A stretch of DNA of 64,000 nt from Acidimicrobiia bacterium (lineage in GTDB: Bacteria; Acidobacteriota; Vicinamibacteria; Vicinamibacterales; CAVVIG01), in assembly GCA_016871175.1 (NCBI GenBank), contig VFZL01000008.1:1-64000 (forward strand), given 5' to 3'. The first letter of the stretch is position 1; each line of letters opens with the position of its first letter. Both the position numbers and the translations under genes were made by a program. The notes under the pieces were generated by a model, which ran no database searches, had not been told where the DNA came from, and saw only the letters and a program-made list of their open reading frames with translations. This document shows, piece after piece, positions 62,496-64,000 of this stretch.

Positions 62496-62927
62496 CTACA
62501 TGCCACAACAGACCCACTCGCCCTTCCAGTGCGACGCGTAGATCTGGCCGTCCTGGTCGACGAAGAAGAGTCGGTACACCGGCCATGCCGCGCCCACCCC
62601 CGCCGCATACACGGGGCGCGCACCCAGACCGTTCAGAATCTCGGCGGCGAGCTGCGGACCGGTGGTCGGTGTGGGCCGCGGACTTGCCGGCGCCGACGTC
62701 CCAGCTTCGCCGGCGGGTAGGTACACGATGACGTGTCCGCCTTTGCCGTCGGCATACACCGACCTAGGAGGGCCCCAGGTGGTCAGCAACTGGGCGAGGG
62801 GGCGTCCCTCCCAGTCTCGCATCAGCCGGTCGAACTGCCGGGCGGCGCATCCGGCGAAGAGGCCAACGGCCAGAAGGATGAGGACAAACCCTGGAGGGAG
62901 CGCGCGAGTCGGAGACCGCGTTGGCAC
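62496..62927 (-). CDS. small predicted lipoprotein
   Basis: About 143 residues from GTG 62927; an ATG at 62960 would add eleven. The hydrophobic stretch PPGFVLILLAVGLFAGC ends in a lipobox (LFAGC), so the mature protein should be lipid-anchored. It then reads MRDWEGRPLAQLLTTWGPPR, a motif often seen in small SmpA/OmlA-like lipoproteins that bend around W-G-P-P, and VYRLFFVDQDGQIYASHWKG near the end. A proline/threonine linker sits at its centre. Convergent with the RES gene. Function unknown. Confidence 0.7.
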   Translation of the reverse strand: MPTRSPTRALPPGFVLILLAVGLFAGCAARQFDRLMRDWEGRPLAQLLTTWGPPRSVYADGKGGHVIVYLPAGEAGTSAPASPRPTPTTGPQLAAEILNGLGARPVYAAGVGAAWPVYRLFFVDQDGQIYASHWKGEWVCCGM

Positions 62928-63034
62928 GAGGGAATGATAGTCAGACCGCCGTGAGGCCATCTGACGCCGACCAGCATCTATGACAGAAGACGTCACCTCT
63001 CATCGGCGATAAAGCACCCAGCAGGGAGGCGCGA

Positions 63035-63499
63035 ATGAGCGGTCCAACGGGTGTTGCCAGTGAGTCGAAGAGCCTGTTCAGGCGTTCGGTGGCCGTGTCG
63101 ATCACCATCAAGGCCAAATCCGAACGAGTGTGGGGACTGCTGACCAACGCCGCGGACATCCCGCGCTGGAATTCTACAGTCTCAAGCGTCGAAGGTCGCA
63201 TCGCGCCCGGGGAGCGCATCAAGCTCAAGGCACCGATCTCCAGTCGCACGTTCAACCTCACCGTCGAGACGGTCGAGCCGCCCACTCGGCTGGTCTGGAG
63301 CGACGGGTCGGCCGTGTTCCGAGGCGTCAGGGCCTACACATTGGCCCCCAATCACGACGGCTCGACGACCTTCGCGATGGAGGAGACCTTCACCGGATTC
63401 ATGCTGCCGCTCATCGGGCTGTCGTTGCCGGACTTCAAGCCGGTCTTCGAGCAGTACGCCGCCGATCTCAAGCGCGAAGCCGAGCGGACAAGCCACTAG
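63035..63499 (+). CDS. SRPBCC-family protein
   Basis: 154 residues. After a 15-residue N-terminus the START/SRPBCC fold begins: VAVSITIKAKSERVWGLLTN, ADIPRWNSTVSSVEGRIAPG, RTFNLTVETVEPPTRLVWSD and FAMEETFTGFMLPLIG. These proteins bind hydrophobic ligands in a deep pocket and act as carriers, cyclases or aromatase-like enzymes; no catalytic residue can be assigned. ATG 63035 follows GGGAGG at a normal distance. Convergent with the sulfatase fragment, whose stop is one base away. Confidence 0.85.
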   Translation: MSGPTGVASESKSLFRRSVAVSITIKAKSERVWGLLTNAADIPRWNSTVSSVEGRIAPGERIKLKAPISSRTFNLTVETVEPPTRLVWSDGSAVFRGVRAYTLAPNHDGSTTFAMEETFTGFMLPLIGLSLPDFKPVFEQYAADLKREAERTSH

Positions 63500-63500
63500 C

Positions 63501-64000
63501 TCAGTTGCAGCTTGCGACCAGATCTTTCAGCAGTTGCTCCCCGGCGATGGGGGTCGTCACGTCGCGCCGCTCGACCTGGCCGGCACGCTCCACCAGAAAC
63601 GGCACGTGACGGACGTCTGTTTCCCTCCCTCCGCCACGGAATCCGTGATCTGAAAAGAACGCTATCGTCGTGTCGGCAAAGCTCTCCTCGCGAGTCATGC
63701 GGTCCACGATCTCGCCGAACACGCGGTCCGCATAGCGCAGCTGATTCGCATAAGCGGAATCCGGTCGTTGTACGAACGGATCCCGAGGCGGCTCGAATCC
63801 TCGCTTCGTGAACACGAACGGGAGATGCGGAATGCTGACGTGCACGAACTGGAACCTTGCACCGGGTTCGCGTGGCCGCGCGAGCTCCCGAAGGGTGGCG
63901 TCTACGATGGCCCGCTGATGCCGGCCGAAGGCCCATCCCTTCAAGATCCCGAGTGGGAACTGGCGCGGCCAGAGAATCACGGTCGTGAGCACCGGATCGA
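63501..64000 (-). CDS. sulfatase/alkaline-phosphatase-superfamily hydrolase, C-terminal part (cut by window edge)
   Basis: At least 166 residues, open to the right edge. RFQFVHVSIPHLPFVFTKRG, YANQLRYADRVFGEIVDRMT and TTIAFFSDHGFRGGG are the metal-binding and helix segments of the sulfatase/phosphoglycerol-transferase fold (the FSDHG Asp and His bind metal). The N-terminal nucleophile region lies outside the window. It could be a sulfatase or a membrane-anchored phosphoethanolamine/phosphoglycerol transferase; the sequence here cannot decide. Confidence 0.8.
   Translation of the reverse strand, partial: DPVLTTVILWPRQFPLGILKGWAFGRHQRAIVDATLRELARPREPGARFQFVHVSIPHLPFVFTKRGFEPPRDPFVQRPDSAYANQLRYADRVFGEIVDRMTREESFADTTIAFFSDHGFRGGGRETDVRHVPFLVERAGQVERRDVTTPIAGEQLLKDLVASCN

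Noticed and set aside
1-64000. tRNA, rRNA or riboswitch candidates
   Set aside because: No cloverleaf with a T-loop GTTCRA pattern, rRNA core sequence or known riboswitch core was found by eye; a covariance-model search could change this.

Overview
The window is high-GC DNA (third codon positions mostly G/C) from a Gram-negative bacterium that is very probably an acidobacterium, most likely of the Vicinamibacteria group. The evidence is the mix of families: secreted DUF1592/DUF1552 protein pairs, Oar-like TonB receptors with an N-terminal carboxypeptidase-regulatory domain, secreted ankyrin proteins, a serine peptidase with NVVWG repeats, and winged-helix/TPR regulators. Taxonomy is inferred from gene content only. 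No rRNA, tRNA or CRISPR array was seen.

Layout. 1-13 kb is an accessory, partly decayed stretch. It holds an IS3-type element end that has removed the N-lobe of a Ser/Thr kinase, a DUF4159 protein, a small secreted protein, a winged-helix/TPR regulator, a sugar dehydrogenase with an in-frame amber codon, a cytochrome c/secreted protein pair, a frameshifted DUF58 gene and a subtilase with an amber codon and a frameshift before its NVVWG tail. 13-25 kb carries an acetyltransferase with a clear terminator, a lipoprotein, an esterase-PDZ protein, a one-domain dioxygenase-like VOC protein, a TonB receptor stub, an AIM24 protein, a PilB/GspE-type ATPase with an HDOD partner, an epoxide-hydrolase-like protein, a secreted protein and a metallo-beta-lactamase-fold hydrolase.

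25-41.5 kb and 55.9-61.3 kb contain three paralogous cassettes: a large secreted c-type haem protein (DUF1587/1595/1592/1588/1585), a Tat-exported DUF1552 protein and a secreted ankyrin-repeat protein. Between the first two lie two tandem secreted paralogues, a gamma-glutamyltransferase and a decayed TonB receptor. 41.6-55.8 kb holds an acetyltransferase beside gene remnants, an NHL-repeat protein, a 1073-residue membrane/spermidine-synthase-like/TPR fusion, and a co-oriented set of TonB receptor, haem/propeller protein and dihaem cytochrome c. The right end has an Xre-RES toxin-antitoxin pair, a small lipoprotein, an SRPBCC protein and a sulfatase-family fragment cut by the window edge.

Most genes encode exported proteins (Sec, Tat or lipoprotein signals), many with CxxCH haem motifs, so the region looks devoted to envelope and periplasmic redox or degradative chemistry. 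About ten loci are truncated, frameshifted or interrupted. Either this stretch is decaying or the assembly carries base errors; the deletions and the IS junction favour real decay for at least some of them.
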